From Sphingopyxis sp. YR583 (GTDB lineage: Bacteria; Pseudomonadota; Alphaproteobacteria; Sphingomonadales; Sphingomonadaceae): a stretch of DNA of 64,000 nucleotides. The notes beneath the pieces are model-generated. The model ran no database searches, was not told the DNA's origin, and saw only the letters and a list, made by a program, of their open reading frames with translations. The position numbers and the translations under genes are program-made. This document shows, in pieces, positions 1-8,208 of the stretch (position 1 is the first letter of the stretch; the number at the start of each line of letters is the position of its first letter). The stretch lies in NCBI RefSeq assembly GCF_900108295.1, contig NZ_FNWK01000001.1, positions 1,984,001 to 2,048,000 of the forward strand, written 5' to 3'.

Positions 1-423
1 GACAAGCACGGTCCATTGATGCTCGCCGCATTTATGCTGCTGGCACGCCCAGGACGCGACCTTGCCGTCGATCATTTCGATGGGCGCCGAGGGGCCGGCG
101 GTGGCGGTGATTGCGGTGCGCACGCGCGCGTCGGTCACAGTCGCCGCGATGCCTGCCTTGACGAGCGGATGGTCGCCGAAGGCGACGCCGTCGACCTTGT
201 CGAACGGATATTTGCCGACATAGGCGGACAGATCGGGCGCGCCTGCCTTGGCTGGCGCGGCGGTCGCCGGGGCCTTGGCGGGGGCCGCATCGGTCGTGGT
301 CGCTGCCGTCTTGCTATCCGGTGTCGGTGCGGCCGGCGCCTTTTCGGAGCCGCAGGCCGAGAGTGTCAGCGCGGCACCGCCGATCAGCAAGGCTGCGGCG
401 AAGGGCGAACGGGAAAAGCGCAT
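1..423 (-). CDS. Lipoprotein with Ivy-like loop, truncated by window start
   Basis: Reading from the ATG at 423, 141 codons are present and the 3' end lies outside the window. Residues 1-24 form a lipoprotein signal peptide ending in the lipobox LSAC (Cys24). A low-complexity Ala/Pro/Thr linker to about residue 62 follows. The globular part contains WACQQHKCGEHQW with Cys127, His130 and Cys132. This C-x-x-H-x-C spacing followed by G matches the inhibitory loop (CKPHDCG) of the Ivy lysozyme-inhibitor family. The Ivy assignment is an inference from one motif plus the exported location. Most of the protein is only generically similar, so a plain hypothetical lipoprotein remains possible. Confidence 0.6.
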   Translation of the reverse strand, partial: MRFSRSPFAAALLIGGAALTLSACGSEKAPAAPTPDSKTAATTTDAAPAKAPATAAPAKAGAPDLSAYVGKYPFDKVDGVAFGDHPLVKAGIAATVTDARVRTAITATAGPSAPIEMIDGKVASWACQQHKCGEHQWTVLV

Positions 424-492
424 GACATATCTGCTGCGGCAAGGATGGTGCGACTATCGGCGTAACGCGGCGCCAAGGCAATCGGCCGCATG

Positions 493-951
493 TCAGGAGG
501 GCGGGCTGTCCGCGACCGCCATCCGTGTGACGTGGATATAGCTTGCCTGCCAGCTGTCGCCGTGCCGCCGGAAGATGTCGGTGAAACGGATGCGAACGCG
601 GAACGACTTGCCCGCCGAACGGCCCGACAATATCGCCTCTGCGCTGGCGAGGCCGCCGTCCCTGCCAAACGGCAGGATGATACGATCGGTCAGCGTGACC
701 GGGTCATAATCGTCGTCGGCCCCGGTCCAGCCGGCGATGAAAGCGGCTTTGCCCAAGCGTTTGCCGCTGCCGTCGATGAAGACGAGGTCGTCGGCGACCA
801 TGGTTTCGAGCGCGTCGCCGTCCTGCGCGATCTGCGCCGCGTCGAACGCGTCGGCGAAGGCGCGGAGGCTTGCGGTCTCGTTTTCGGGCGCCTCGGCGGT
901 GGCGGGTGCCGCCATGCCGAAAGCCAGCATTGCCGCTATCGTTCCACGCAT
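493..951 (-). CDS. Exported NTF2-like (DUF4440/SnoaL-type) protein
   Basis: This is a 152-residue protein with a signal peptide (cleavage likely after APATAEA, about residue 20). Residues 28-145 follow the NTF2-like pattern: a helix ending in DALETMVADDLVFIDGSGK, then alternating strands finishing in SWQASYIHVTRM. Such small cone-shaped domains act as ligand-binding or isomerase-like modules, and no catalytic residues can be named here. The start is supported by AGGGAC upstream on the minus strand. It precedes the truncated lipoprotein in the same direction (69-bp gap), so co-transcription is possible. Function unknown. Confidence 0.75.
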   Translation of the reverse strand: MRGTIAAMLAFGMAAPATAEAPENETASLRAFADAFDAAQIAQDGDALETMVADDLVFIDGSGKRLGKAAFIAGWTGADDDYDPVTLTDRIILPFGRDGGLASAEAILSGRSAGKSFRVRIRFTDIFRRHGDSWQASYIHVTRMAVADSPPS

Positions 952-982
952 GGCGTCCCTTTCCGTCGCTGTCGGGCCCCGA

Positions 983-1837
983 TCACTGCGCCGGGCGACA
1001 ATCCTTCAGCCAGATGATATGCTTATATTCGTCGAAATCCTCGATCGTTCCGGTCAGCTTGATGCCCTTGTCGGGTTTGAGCTGGAGCGAATAGGCCGCC
1101 TGTCCCGGCGCCATATAGCAGACGATGTCGGTCTTGAACGGCGCCTGATTGGGCAGGCGGATCGCCTGTTCCCAGGGGTTGGGAACCTTGTAACCGACAC
1201 GGAAATCCTTGCCGTCCTTGGTCACATATTCGACCGAACCGTCGATCGTGAACTGCTTGCCCTTATAGCGTGTCAGCACGCCCGCGGCGTTGCGTTCGGT
1301 ATCCTTCGACACCTGCTGCGAAAAGCCGAGCGCGCTGATCTTGACCGGCGCGGCGGCGACGGTGGTCGCGACCGCGCCCTTCTTTGCCGCAGCGGCACCC
1401 GCCTTGCCGCCCTGAATCTGGTTCAGGATGCCGCACATTTCGGCCTTCGCGGGATCGCTGCCAACCGTCTGGCCGGCGCGCAGCTTGGCTTCCATCACGA
1501 CGGTACCGATGCCGCCGGTCTGCGTCGCGGTGATCTGGATCGGAAAGGCGCGCGCACCGCCGGTCATCGGCTGTTCGATCAGCATCGAGCCATATTCGGC
1601 CTCGTCGGCCATGATGTCGTAACCCTTGGCGGCGACGAGCCCGCGCATCTGGCCGATCGCGACGGCGGGCGGCAGGTCGGCGACGGTCACCGCGGCGGTG
1701 AAGCGCAGCCCGGTGATGGCATTGCCCTTTTTGACGAAGGCCTCTTCGCAGGTGGCGGCGTTGGCGGTGCCCGCGGCGAAGAGGATGGTTGCCGGCGCGA
1801 GCGCGGCGGCGAGGCGGATAGCGAAGTTGGTGCGCAT
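983..1837 (-). CDS. Exported hypothetical protein with OB-fold-like C-terminus
   Basis: This 284-residue protein has a clear signal peptide (MRTNFAIRLAAALAPATILF, cleavage after ANA at about 27) and a strong AGGAGCCTCC ribosome binding site before the ATG. The N-terminal half (30-135) has alternating strands and two Cys. An Ala-rich linker lies around 145-165. The C-terminal half (190-284) resembles a tRNA_anti-like OB-fold (QFTIDGSVEYV, then KLTGTIEDFDEYKHIIWLKDC) as found in exported proteins of unknown role. I do not recognise a named family for the N-terminal half. It is probably periplasmic. Confidence 0.7.
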   Translation of the reverse strand: MRTNFAIRLAAALAPATILFAAGTANAATCEEAFVKKGNAITGLRFTAAVTVADLPPAVAIGQMRGLVAAKGYDIMADEAEYGSMLIEQPMTGGARAFPIQITATQTGGIGTVVMEAKLRAGQTVGSDPAKAEMCGILNQIQGGKAGAAAAKKGAVATTVAAAPVKISALGFSQQVSKDTERNAAGVLTRYKGKQFTIDGSVEYVTKDGKDFRVGYKVPNPWEQAIRLPNQAPFKTDIVCYMAPGQAAYSLQLKPDKGIKLTGTIEDFDEYKHIIWLKDCRPAQ

Positions 1838-2040
1838 GGAGGCTCCTGGAAGATTATATGGTCTGCGACCTTATCTTGTCGGTCAGGTCTGCCGCAGCAA
1901 GGGGGCGTCCGCAATGGCTAAGTTACCAAGATGATAGCGCTTTGCGAGGCCAGCGGATTCTATCGATCCGCGCTTGACCTCAACCGGGCTTGAGCTTTCA
2001 TAAGGGCCGGACAGTTGATTCGCGAACGGAGCTTTTGTCC

Positions 2041-2919
2041 ATGCTGCACTACCCCGCCACGCCCTCGTCCGATGCTTTCGATATGGATGACGATGCGCCC
2101 GCCGCGGCCTTGCTGCCGCGCTATCTGGCGCGGATCGGCTATCGCGGCCCGGTGGCGCCGACGCTGGAGGTGCTGGCAGCCTTGCAGGCGGCGCACATCG
2201 CGACGATCCCGTTCGAGGCGATCGACGCGCTGACCGGCGCGGGGATCGATATCGGTGCCGATGCGGTCGACGCCAAGCTGATCAGACAGCGCCGGGGCGG
2301 CTATTGCTTCGAACAGAATGGCCTGTTCCTGCGCGTGCTGCGTGCGATCGGGTTCGAAGCCGAAGGGCTGCTCGGCCGCGTCCGCTGGATGCTGCCCGAC
2401 GATGCGCCGCCGACGCCGCGCACGCATATGGTCGTTCGCGTGTCGATCGATGGGCGGCGCTGGCTGACCGATGTGGGCTTCGGCGCGGCGGTGCCGCCGC
2501 AGCCGCTGGCGCTGGACGACGAAGAGGCGCAGCCGACGCGGCATGAAAGCTATCGTATCGTCCGGCAGGGCGCCGAATGGCAGGTTGCCCTGTCGGTCGA
2601 GGGCGAATGGCGGACATTGTACCGGATCGAGGATACGCCGCCCCCGGCAATCGATTACGAGATCGGCAACTGGTACACGTCGGCGCACCCCGATTCGCAT
2701 TTCCGTCACCAGCTGATCGCCGCGCGCACGACCGCCGAGGCGCGTTATGGCCTGCGCGACAACCGCCTGACGGTGCGACTGGCCGACGGGCGCATCGACC
2801 GGCGTTATCTGGTCGCCGACGAGATCGCGCGCGTCCTGTCGGAGATCTTCCTGCTGCCCGTCCGGCCGCACTGGCGTGCCGCGATCGAGCGCGCCGCAAC
2901 CGCCGAGATCGTCGGATAA
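2041..2919 (+). CDS. Arylamine N-acetyltransferase
   Basis: The protein transfers acetyl from acetyl-CoA to arylamines and hydrazines in the cytoplasm. The 292-residue length fits the family. The Cys-His-Asp triad is visible: Cys89 in RRGGYCFEQN, His129 in TPRTHMVVRV and Asp144 in WLTDVGFG, with the normal 40/15 residue spacing. An in-frame TTG at 1990 would add 17 residues. I prefer the ATG at 2041 because GGAG sits 9 nt upstream and the N-terminus then has normal length. It is first in a plus-strand run with the TauD-like and DUF1801 genes. The substrate is unknown. Confidence 0.93.
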   Translation: MLHYPATPSSDAFDMDDDAPAAALLPRYLARIGYRGPVAPTLEVLAALQAAHIATIPFEAIDALTGAGIDIGADAVDAKLIRQRRGGYCFEQNGLFLRVLRAIGFEAEGLLGRVRWMLPDDAPPTPRTHMVVRVSIDGRRWLTDVGFGAAVPPQPLALDDEEAQPTRHESYRIVRQGAEWQVALSVEGEWRTLYRIEDTPPPAIDYEIGNWYTSAHPDSHFRHQLIAARTTAEARYGLRDNRLTVRLADGRIDRRYLVADEIARVLSEIFLLPVRPHWRAAIERAATAEIVG

Positions 2920-2993
2920 CCGCACGGCGGCTTGACTCGCCGTCGCCATGGCTTTCTCATGCTCCGACAAGAAAATAGCAGGAGCGGAACGCC

Positions 2994-3851
2994 ATGGCCG
3001 GGGTTGCAACGCAGCAGGTTTTCGAGCGGCTGAAGGTCGCGCCGCTGACGCCGTCGATCGGCGCCGAGATTTCGGGCATCGACCTCACGCAGGAGCAGGA
3101 CGACGCGACGATCGCCGAAGTCCGCGCCGCGCTGCTCGCGTACAAGGTGATCTTCTTTCGCGACCAGTTCATCACGCCCGAACAGCATATCGCCTTTGCA
3201 CGGCGCTTCGGACCGCTCGAAATCCATCCCGCGACGCCGAGGGACCAGCCCAACCCCGAGGTGCTGCATATCGCGCACGGACCCGATTCGCGCGGGCGCG
3301 AGAATGAATGGCATTCGGACGTCACCTGGCGCGCCGAACCGTCGCTGGGGTCGATCCTGCGCGCGATCGAGGTGCCCGAGGTCGGCGGCGACACGCTGTT
3401 CGCTGACATGGCGGCGGCGTTCCGGGGCCTGTCGCCCGCGATGCAGGACTGGTGCCGCTCGCTGAGCGCGGTTCACGATATCGCGCGCGTCTTTGCCAAA
3501 AGACTGGGCAAGAGCATCGAGGAACTGCACGAACAATATCCGCCGCAGCTCCACCCCGTGGTGCGCACACATCCTGAAACGGGCGAGCCGGCGCTGTATG
3601 TCAACACCGCCTTCACCAGCCATATCGAGGGCGTGTCGGCAAAGGAGAGCGAATGGCTGCTCGCGCATCTTTACGCGCAGGCGGCGGTGCCCGAGATCCA
3701 GTGCCGCTTTCGCTGGCGCGCCGGGTCGATCGCGTTCTGGGACAATCGCGCGGGGCAGCATTATGCGGCGTCTGACTATTTCCCCGCGGTGCGGCGGATG
3801 GAACGGGTGACGATCGCCGGCGACCGCCCCTTCTATCGCGACGAACGCTGA
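2994..3851 (+). CDS. TauD/TfdA-family Fe(II)/2-oxoglutarate dioxygenase
   Basis: This 285-residue non-haem iron oxygenase has the family's facial triad: His107-x-Asp109 in ENEWHSDVTW and distal His256 in NRAGQHYA. Arginines around 267-271 (PAVRRMERV) are likely to hold 2-oxoglutarate. The N-terminal SIGAEISGIDL and the DNRAGQHYA segments are typical of TauD-like enzymes that hydroxylate taurine, sulfonates or small carboxylates. There is no adjacent sulfonate transporter, so calling it taurine dioxygenase would be over-specific. GGAGCGG upstream supports the ATG. The next gene starts 8 nt downstream, so the run is probably an operon. Confidence 0.92.
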   Translation: MAGVATQQVFERLKVAPLTPSIGAEISGIDLTQEQDDATIAEVRAALLAYKVIFFRDQFITPEQHIAFARRFGPLEIHPATPRDQPNPEVLHIAHGPDSRGRENEWHSDVTWRAEPSLGSILRAIEVPEVGGDTLFADMAAAFRGLSPAMQDWCRSLSAVHDIARVFAKRLGKSIEELHEQYPPQLHPVVRTHPETGEPALYVNTAFTSHIEGVSAKESEWLLAHLYAQAAVPEIQCRFRWRAGSIAFWDNRAGQHYAASDYFPAVRRMERVTIAGDRPFYRDER

Positions 3852-3858
3852 GCGCTGC

Positions 3859-4287
3859 GTGACCGAAACCGGACCCGTGCTGCTGTCGGGCGGCAATCCG
3901 CAGATTGCCAAAGGCTATGGCGACACGCCGGTGCAGGCCTATATCGCGGCGATGCCGGGGTGGAAGTCGGCCGTGTGGGCGCGGCTCGATACGCTGATCG
4001 AAAGGACGGTTCCGGGGGTCGCCAAGGCGGTCAAATGGAACTCGCCACTCTATGGCCCGCCGGGGCAACCCGATGAGCCGACGCACTGGTTCCTGAGCAT
4101 CCATTGCTTCGACCGCTATATCAAGGTCGCCTTCTTTCGCGGCCAGTCGCTGACACCCGTGCCGCCGGTCGCGTCGAAAAGCGGCGACACGCGCTATTTC
4201 CACATCCATGAAGACGACAAGGTCGACGAGGCGGCGTTCGCGGACTGGGTGAAACAGGCGGCGGCGCTGCCGGGCGAGAAGATGTGA
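3859..4287 (+). CDS. DUF1801 domain protein (first of two)
   Basis: This 142-residue protein starts with GTG, 7 nt after the dioxygenase stop. The core AYIAAMPGWKSAVWARLDTLIER and AVKWNSPLYG fits the DUF1801 (YdhG-like) fold, which is related to frataxin-like iron-binding and adenylate-binding small domains, but no biochemical activity is established. The aromatic-rich strand WFLSIHCFDRYIKVAFF is typical. It is followed by a second, diverged DUF1801 gene, suggesting an old duplication. Cytoplasmic, no signal peptide. Confidence 0.85.
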   Translation: MTETGPVLLSGGNPQIAKGYGDTPVQAYIAAMPGWKSAVWARLDTLIERTVPGVAKAVKWNSPLYGPPGQPDEPTHWFLSIHCFDRYIKVAFFRGQSLTPVPPVASKSGDTRYFHIHEDDKVDEAAFADWVKQAAALPGEKM

Positions 4288-4297
4288 GGAGGACGGG

Positions 4298-4696
4298 ATG
4301 GCAGCGGATCTGATCGACGCGAAGATCGCGGGGCTCGGCGACTGGCGCGGCGCGACGCTGGCCCGGCTGCGCGCGCTGATCCACGCTGCCGACCCGGAGG
4401 TCGAGGAGACGGTGAAGTGGCAGAAGCCGACCAATCCCGCGGGCGTCCCGGTGTGGGAGCATGCCGGTATCCTCTGCACCGGCGAGACCTATAAGGACAA
4501 GGTCAAGCTGACCTTTGCCAAGGGCGCAGCGCTTGCCGATCCCGCCCGGCTGTTCAATTCGAGCCTCGACGGCAACGCGCGCCGCGCGATCGACCTGTTC
4601 GAGGGCGATATGGTCGACGAAGCGGCTTTCAGGGCATTGGTGCGTGCGGCGGTCGAGGCCAATCTCGAAAAGTCGGCGCGTCCGAAGAAAGGATGA
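4298..4696 (+). CDS. DUF1801 domain protein (second of two)
   Basis: This 132-residue protein has the same core order as its upstream neighbour (LARLRALIHAADPEVEETVKW, then CTGETYKDKVKLTFAKGA), so it is a second DUF1801 member. An excellent AGGAGG ribosome binding site precedes the ATG. Its stop overlaps the next start (ATGA), which implies translational coupling. The C-terminus ends in a basic KSARPKKG tail. Function unknown. Confidence 0.87.
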   Translation: MAADLIDAKIAGLGDWRGATLARLRALIHAADPEVEETVKWQKPTNPAGVPVWEHAGILCTGETYKDKVKLTFAKGAALADPARLFNSSLDGNARRAIDLFEGDMVDEAAFRALVRAAVEANLEKSARPKKG

Positions 4697-4926
4697 GCGG
4701 CGACGGGGCCGCGGCGGCGGCGCTGCTCGACGCGATCGAGGCCGGAAATCGCGACCGCGAGGGGTGGACGCCGGCGATTTCGCGCGACAGCGCGGCGGCG
4801 ATCCTCGACACATTGGTCTGGCTCTATGGTGCCCGGTCGGGGTCGGCGGCGAGCATCTATGCTGCCGATGCGTTGGGTAAGGCGGTCGATGCCGTCCGGG
4901 GACCGGCGGTCAGACCCGGCGCTTAG
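4693..4926 (+). CDS. Small hypothetical protein coupled to DUF1801
   Basis: This 77-residue protein begins in an ATGA overlap with the preceding gene, the main reason to accept it. It is acidic to neutral and Ala-rich, with a predicted helical core (AAILDTLVWLYGARSGSAASIYAADAL). No family is recognised. Its stop TAG interlocks with the stop TAA of the convergent ThuA-like gene (4 bp shared). Confidence 0.6.
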   Translation: MSGDGAAAAALLDAIEAGNRDREGWTPAISRDSAAAILDTLVWLYGARSGSAASIYAADALGKAVDAVRGPAVRPGA

Positions 4927-5732
4927 TCGCAGCCCATGCCTTCCTTGCGCGCGGCCCATGCGATCGCGCCGTCGATCATGCGCATATGGACCGGGTCGGA
5001 CCACGCCTCAGCCTTGTGCCCGAGCGCGGAGTAGAAGATCCGCGCCCGGCCTTCGCAGCGCCACCAGATCAGCGCATGGTCGCCCATTTGCAGCTTCGGA
5101 TCGAGCCGCATCGTCTTCTCGTCGAGCCGGGCAAGGATGTGCGCGTCGGCCCCGGGCGCGGCGTCCCAGCTATAATATTCGTCGGTCCACGGCCAGATCG
5201 CGGGCAGGTGGCGCGTCGCGGGATGGTTGCGGCGCTCGACGGTCAGGTTCGTCCGCTGGAACTGGTCGGCCCCGCCCGGATGGCCGGTAAAATTGCCGTT
5301 GCCGCGCATCCTGACGAACCAGTCGGGGTGGCTGCCGTCGCCCGCACTGTGGAGGCCGACGAAACCGCCGCCTTTGGCGATCCACGCCTGAAATGCCTCG
5401 CGCTGCGCGGTGGTGGTGATGTCGCCGCTGGCGTTGGCGAAGACGATGACGTCGAATTTGGCGAGCTGTTCGGGGTTGAACACCGCAGCATTTTCGGTCG
5501 CGAAGCTGCTCCAGCCGCGCCTGGCGACCAGCGCTTCGATCGCCGGCACCGCCTGTTCGATGCTGTCGTGGCGATAGCCGTTGGTCTTGCTGACGATCAG
5601 CACCGCAGGGCGGGCGAGCACGGGCAGCTCGGGCGCCACGCTGTCGAAGGTCGGCGCCGGGCGGCGGGGGTCGGGTGCGGCGGCGGGGGCCTGCAGCGCG
5701 AGCAGCAGCGCGGCGGCGAGCGTGAGCTTCAC
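4923..5732 (-). CDS. Exported ThuA-like domain protein
   Basis: This 269-residue protein has a signal peptide (VKLTLAAALLLALQAPAAA). The ThuA-like glutamine-amidotransferase-fold domain covers about 45-265: LIVSKTNGYRHDSI, the nucleophile-elbow region KGGGFVGLHSAGDG, then HPATRHLP and KMQ-type loops before an ARIFYSALGH C-terminus. In this family the fold lost classic amidotransferase chemistry, and roles in sugar metabolism are inferred. The start is GTG in a GTGA overlap with the upstream gene. A longer ATG-started frame exists but runs through that gene, so I reject it. Confidence 0.85.
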   Translation of the reverse strand: MKLTLAAALLLALQAPAAAPDPRRPAPTFDSVAPELPVLARPAVLIVSKTNGYRHDSIEQAVPAIEALVARRGWSSFATENAAVFNPEQLAKFDVIVFANASGDITTTAQREAFQAWIAKGGGFVGLHSAGDGSHPDWFVRMRGNGNFTGHPGGADQFQRTNLTVERRNHPATRHLPAIWPWTDEYYSWDAAPGADAHILARLDEKTMRLDPKLQMGDHALIWWRCEGRARIFYSALGHKAEAWSDPVHMRMIDGAIAWAARKEGMGCD

Positions 5733-6169
5733 TTCGTCGCCTCGCGCGGTTTCATGTGCCACATCGCGTTGACGATCACCCAGCGCTCGCCGAATTTGCC
5801 CATATGGAAATAATCGACGAACCACGGCGTTTCGACGCGCACCGCCGCGGCGTCGCCCGCGACGTCGAGGATGCGGCACGAGCGGTTCCATTGATCGCGC
5901 GGCGTCTTGAGCGCCCCGCGCTTCGTCAGGTCGACCAGCTCCTCGCGGCTCATGCGCTGCAGGCCGAGCCGCTCGTCGGGGGTGTCGCCGAGCACGCGGC
6001 GCTTGGCGAGGTCGGGGTGGAGCGCGCGTTTGACGCGCTCGGTGTCGCCTTCGAGCTGGCCGTCGACATAGTCGAAGCAGGTCGCCTCGATCGCCGAGAG
6101 GTCGGCGGGGGATGCGGCTGGCGCGGGCGTTGCGGTCGCAGCGGCGAGGGTGAGCAGGGTGGTCAGCAT
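5729..6169 (-). CDS. Exported lumazine-binding-like (NTF2 fold) protein
   Basis: This 146-residue protein has a short signal peptide and a domain with the pattern ATCFDYVDGQLEGDTERVKRALHPDL ... FVDYFHMGKFGERWVIVNAMW. That pattern characterises the putative lumazine-binding (Lumazine_bd_2) branch of the NTF2-like superfamily. GGGAG lies 6 nt before the ATG. It is coupled to the ThuA-like gene by a GTGA overlap, a strong hint that the two exported proteins act together. Ligand unknown. Confidence 0.8.
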   Translation of the reverse strand: MLTTLLTLAAATATPAPAASPADLSAIEATCFDYVDGQLEGDTERVKRALHPDLAKRRVLGDTPDERLGLQRMSREELVDLTKRGALKTPRDQWNRSCRILDVAGDAAAVRVETPWFVDYFHMGKFGERWVIVNAMWHMKPREATK

Positions 6170-6269
6170 CGAAACTCCCGGTCAGGACGGCAAGAGGATG
6201 TGCTACATGCGCTACATTTGTAGCGCGACTTTGGCAAGCCGCCGTTCGATCGCGGCGGCGTCGGTCACG

Positions 6270-6797
6270 TCAATATTCGTTTCGTGTCGTGCGCAGCGCC
6301 GCCTTGCCGTCCTTCCAGTTCACCTCGGCGGCGGGTTCGTCGGCTTTGCCGGGGGCGAAGAGCTCATAGACGATCGTGCCGTCCTCCTGCGTGCTTTCGA
6401 TGACGCGCGCCGGGGTGAAGGCATCGGCGGCGGCGCGTACCGGGGCGGGCGCGCTGGTCCAGGCGATGTCGCGCTGCATTTCGACGACGCGGTATTTTCC
6501 GTCCTCCTCGATCAGATCGAGTTCGACCGCGCTGCCGTCGGGGCGCGTCCCCTCGACGTCAAAGAAGATCTTGCCGTCGCGTTCCTTGCGCTCGGCCTCG
6601 GCGATCGTCATGCCGGGGACGCGGGCGAGCACCGCGTCGCGGACGCCGGCGGGCAGGTCGGTCGCGGCGAGCTTGCTGATGTCGGCCTTGGGCCCATCGG
6701 CGAGCACCGACTTTTCGGGTGCCGTGGGTGCCTTGGCATCGCCGCAGCCGGCGAGCGCCAGCATCGCACCCATCATCAGCCCAGCCTGTCCGCGCAT
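6270..6797 (-). CDS. Lipoprotein with PepSY-like domain
   Basis: This is a 175-residue protein from the ATG at 6797. An in-frame ATG two codons upstream (6803) is also possible, but GGGAG then sits only 2 nt away, against 7 nt for 6797. The lipobox LALAGC ends the signal peptide. The mature part has two PepSY-like beta-alpha units (VRDAVLARVPGMTIAEAERKE..GKIFFDVEG and a second around KYRVVEMQRDI). Such domains are thought to inhibit proteases or bind periplasmic ligands. No operon partner is obvious. Confidence 0.75.
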   Translation of the reverse strand: MRGQAGLMMGAMLALAGCGDAKAPTAPEKSVLADGPKADISKLAATDLPAGVRDAVLARVPGMTIAEAERKERDGKIFFDVEGTRPDGSAVELDLIEEDGKYRVVEMQRDIAWTSAPAPVRAAADAFTPARVIESTQEDGTIVYELFAPGKADEPAAEVNWKDGKAALRTTRNEY

Positions 6798-6926
6798 CGT
6801 CATTCTCCCGATATTACCAAGGACCGCCAGCCTATCGGCGCCGTCCGGCCAAGTCGAGCCGCGTGCGGTTCGCGCTTGCCTGTTCGCGGCGGACTGATAG
6901 GCAGGGCGTGGGTCGATGGAGGGAAT

Positions 6927-7707
6927 ATGTTTCGATCGATCCGTGCGCCGTTCGCCGCGCTTGCCTTGACGCTCAGCCTGTCCGCAACCATCCCCGCGCT
7001 CGCCCAGACCGGCGGCACCGTCGCCGAGGTCAGGGGCTTGCCCGCGACCGAGTGGGAGGCGGGATATGCAAAGCCGCTCGATTTTCCGCCTGCTCACCGA
7101 ATGGGCGCCGGTGAAGGATCCGAAGAACCCCAGCCTCTATCGCAAATATATCGGCGAGGATGAGGCGAAGCTGGTGATCCGCCACCTGCGCCGCGACGGC
7201 AAGCTCGACGGAGGCGAGATCGACTTGCTCGAGGAGTTCGCCTTTCCCAAGGACCGCGTGATCCAGCTCACCCGCCTCGGCGCCGACGGCAAACCAGACA
7301 AGGCGAGCCGGACCGCGGTGACGACCCCGCCGGGGATGATGCAGAGCTTCGCCCGCGAACTGGTCGCGATGTGGCAGACCGAGTGGGAGAAGCCGGAGGC
7401 GGCGGGCTGGCCGACATTGGTCGGCATCTATGCCCGCGACCCGAAGAAGGCCGAACTGCTGGACAAACGCGTGCGCGCGGCGGGGCAGGCGATGCTGACC
7501 GAAAAATGGCGGCAGTCGAACGCGGGCAATCGTTGGGCGCCGTTCCGCGACACGATCCGCCTGTACAGCGATGCGACGCTCAAGCTGCCGCAGCCGTAAT
7601 GGCCCAAGGGAAAACAGCTTTTGTACGACGCGGCGGCGGACACCGACCGCCATTATGGCGACGCGATCCAGGACTTTCTCTACAATTGGCTGAAACCGGC
7701 GGGTTAG
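6927..7707 (+). pseudogene. Broken exported protein gene: frameshift plus in-frame stop
   Basis: An ATG at 6927 with GGAGGG upstream opens a signal peptide (ALTLSLSATIPALAQ) and mature start (WEAGYAKPLDF). At the T-run around 7082-7085 the coding pattern jumps by one frame and continues as RLLTEWAPVKDPKNPSLYR to an in-frame TAA at 7597-7599. The same frame then stays open for 35 more plausible codons (WPKGKQLLYDAAADTDRHYG) to a TAG at 7705. Two independent lesions argue for a decayed gene rather than one sequencing error. The intact product would be an exported protein of about 258 residues. No family is recognised. Confidence 0.75.
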
Positions 7708-7839
7708 CGCCGGGCAGGCTGAGCGGGGCGAGGGCATGCGAAACGGGATCGATGGCGCGACATTCGGCCGATGCTCTGGTAAACTCGCGCCTCGGGCTGT
7801 CGGCATCGGTCGTGCGAAGATCGGGAGGGGCAAGGCGAG

Positions 7840-8079
7840 ATGGTGGAGAGTTTTGGCGCACTGGTCGGGTGGGAACATCATGATGCGGGCGACCGCATCA
7901 TGCTCCGGATCGAAAGCGTGCAGTCGTCGGAAGCGGCAAAAAGGCACGACCCCGACCTGTTCCGTTTCGTTATGACCAAGCAGCAAGCGGCCATATTGGG
8001 CAATTATCTGGTCCGGATTTCCGGCCAGTCCCCGATCGTTCCGAAAAAGCGCGGCTGGTTCCGTCGTCGCTTCGGCTGA
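7840..8079 (+). CDS. Small hypothetical protein
   Basis: This 79-residue soluble protein is preceded by a good GGGAGGGGCAAGGCGAG leader. It has an amphipathic pattern (WEHHDAGDRIMLRIESVQSSEAA, then MTKQQAAILGNYLVRISGQ) and a strongly basic tail KKRGWFRRRFG that could bind nucleic acid or membrane lipid. No family name can be given. Base composition is like its neighbours. Confidence 0.7.
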   Translation: MVESFGALVGWEHHDAGDRIMLRIESVQSSEAAKRHDPDLFRFVMTKQQAAILGNYLVRISGQSPIVPKKRGWFRRRFG

Positions 8080-8138
8080 CGGGCGTCCGGGGCGGCTTAG
8101 GCCAATCCGCGCGGTCGTTCATTACCTGCCTCTACTTC

Positions 8139-8187
8139 GTCACCCCGGATCAAGTCTAACGAGCCACGTGTCTCGTTAGAGGGTGAC
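8139..8187. repeat. Interrupted palindromic repeat / hairpin between convergent genes
   Basis: GTCACCC (8139-8145) pairs with GGGTGAC (8181-8187), and inside it TCTAACGAG (8155-8163) pairs perfectly with CTCGTTAGA (8172-8180) around an 8-nt loop. The left half, GTCACCCCGGATCAAG, matches a common sphingomonad intergenic palindrome as I recall it. It lies between convergent genes and may also act as a bidirectional transcription terminator. No U-run follows. Confidence 0.6.
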
Positions 8188-8208
8188 GGTAGTGGGTGAC
8201 GCAATCGC

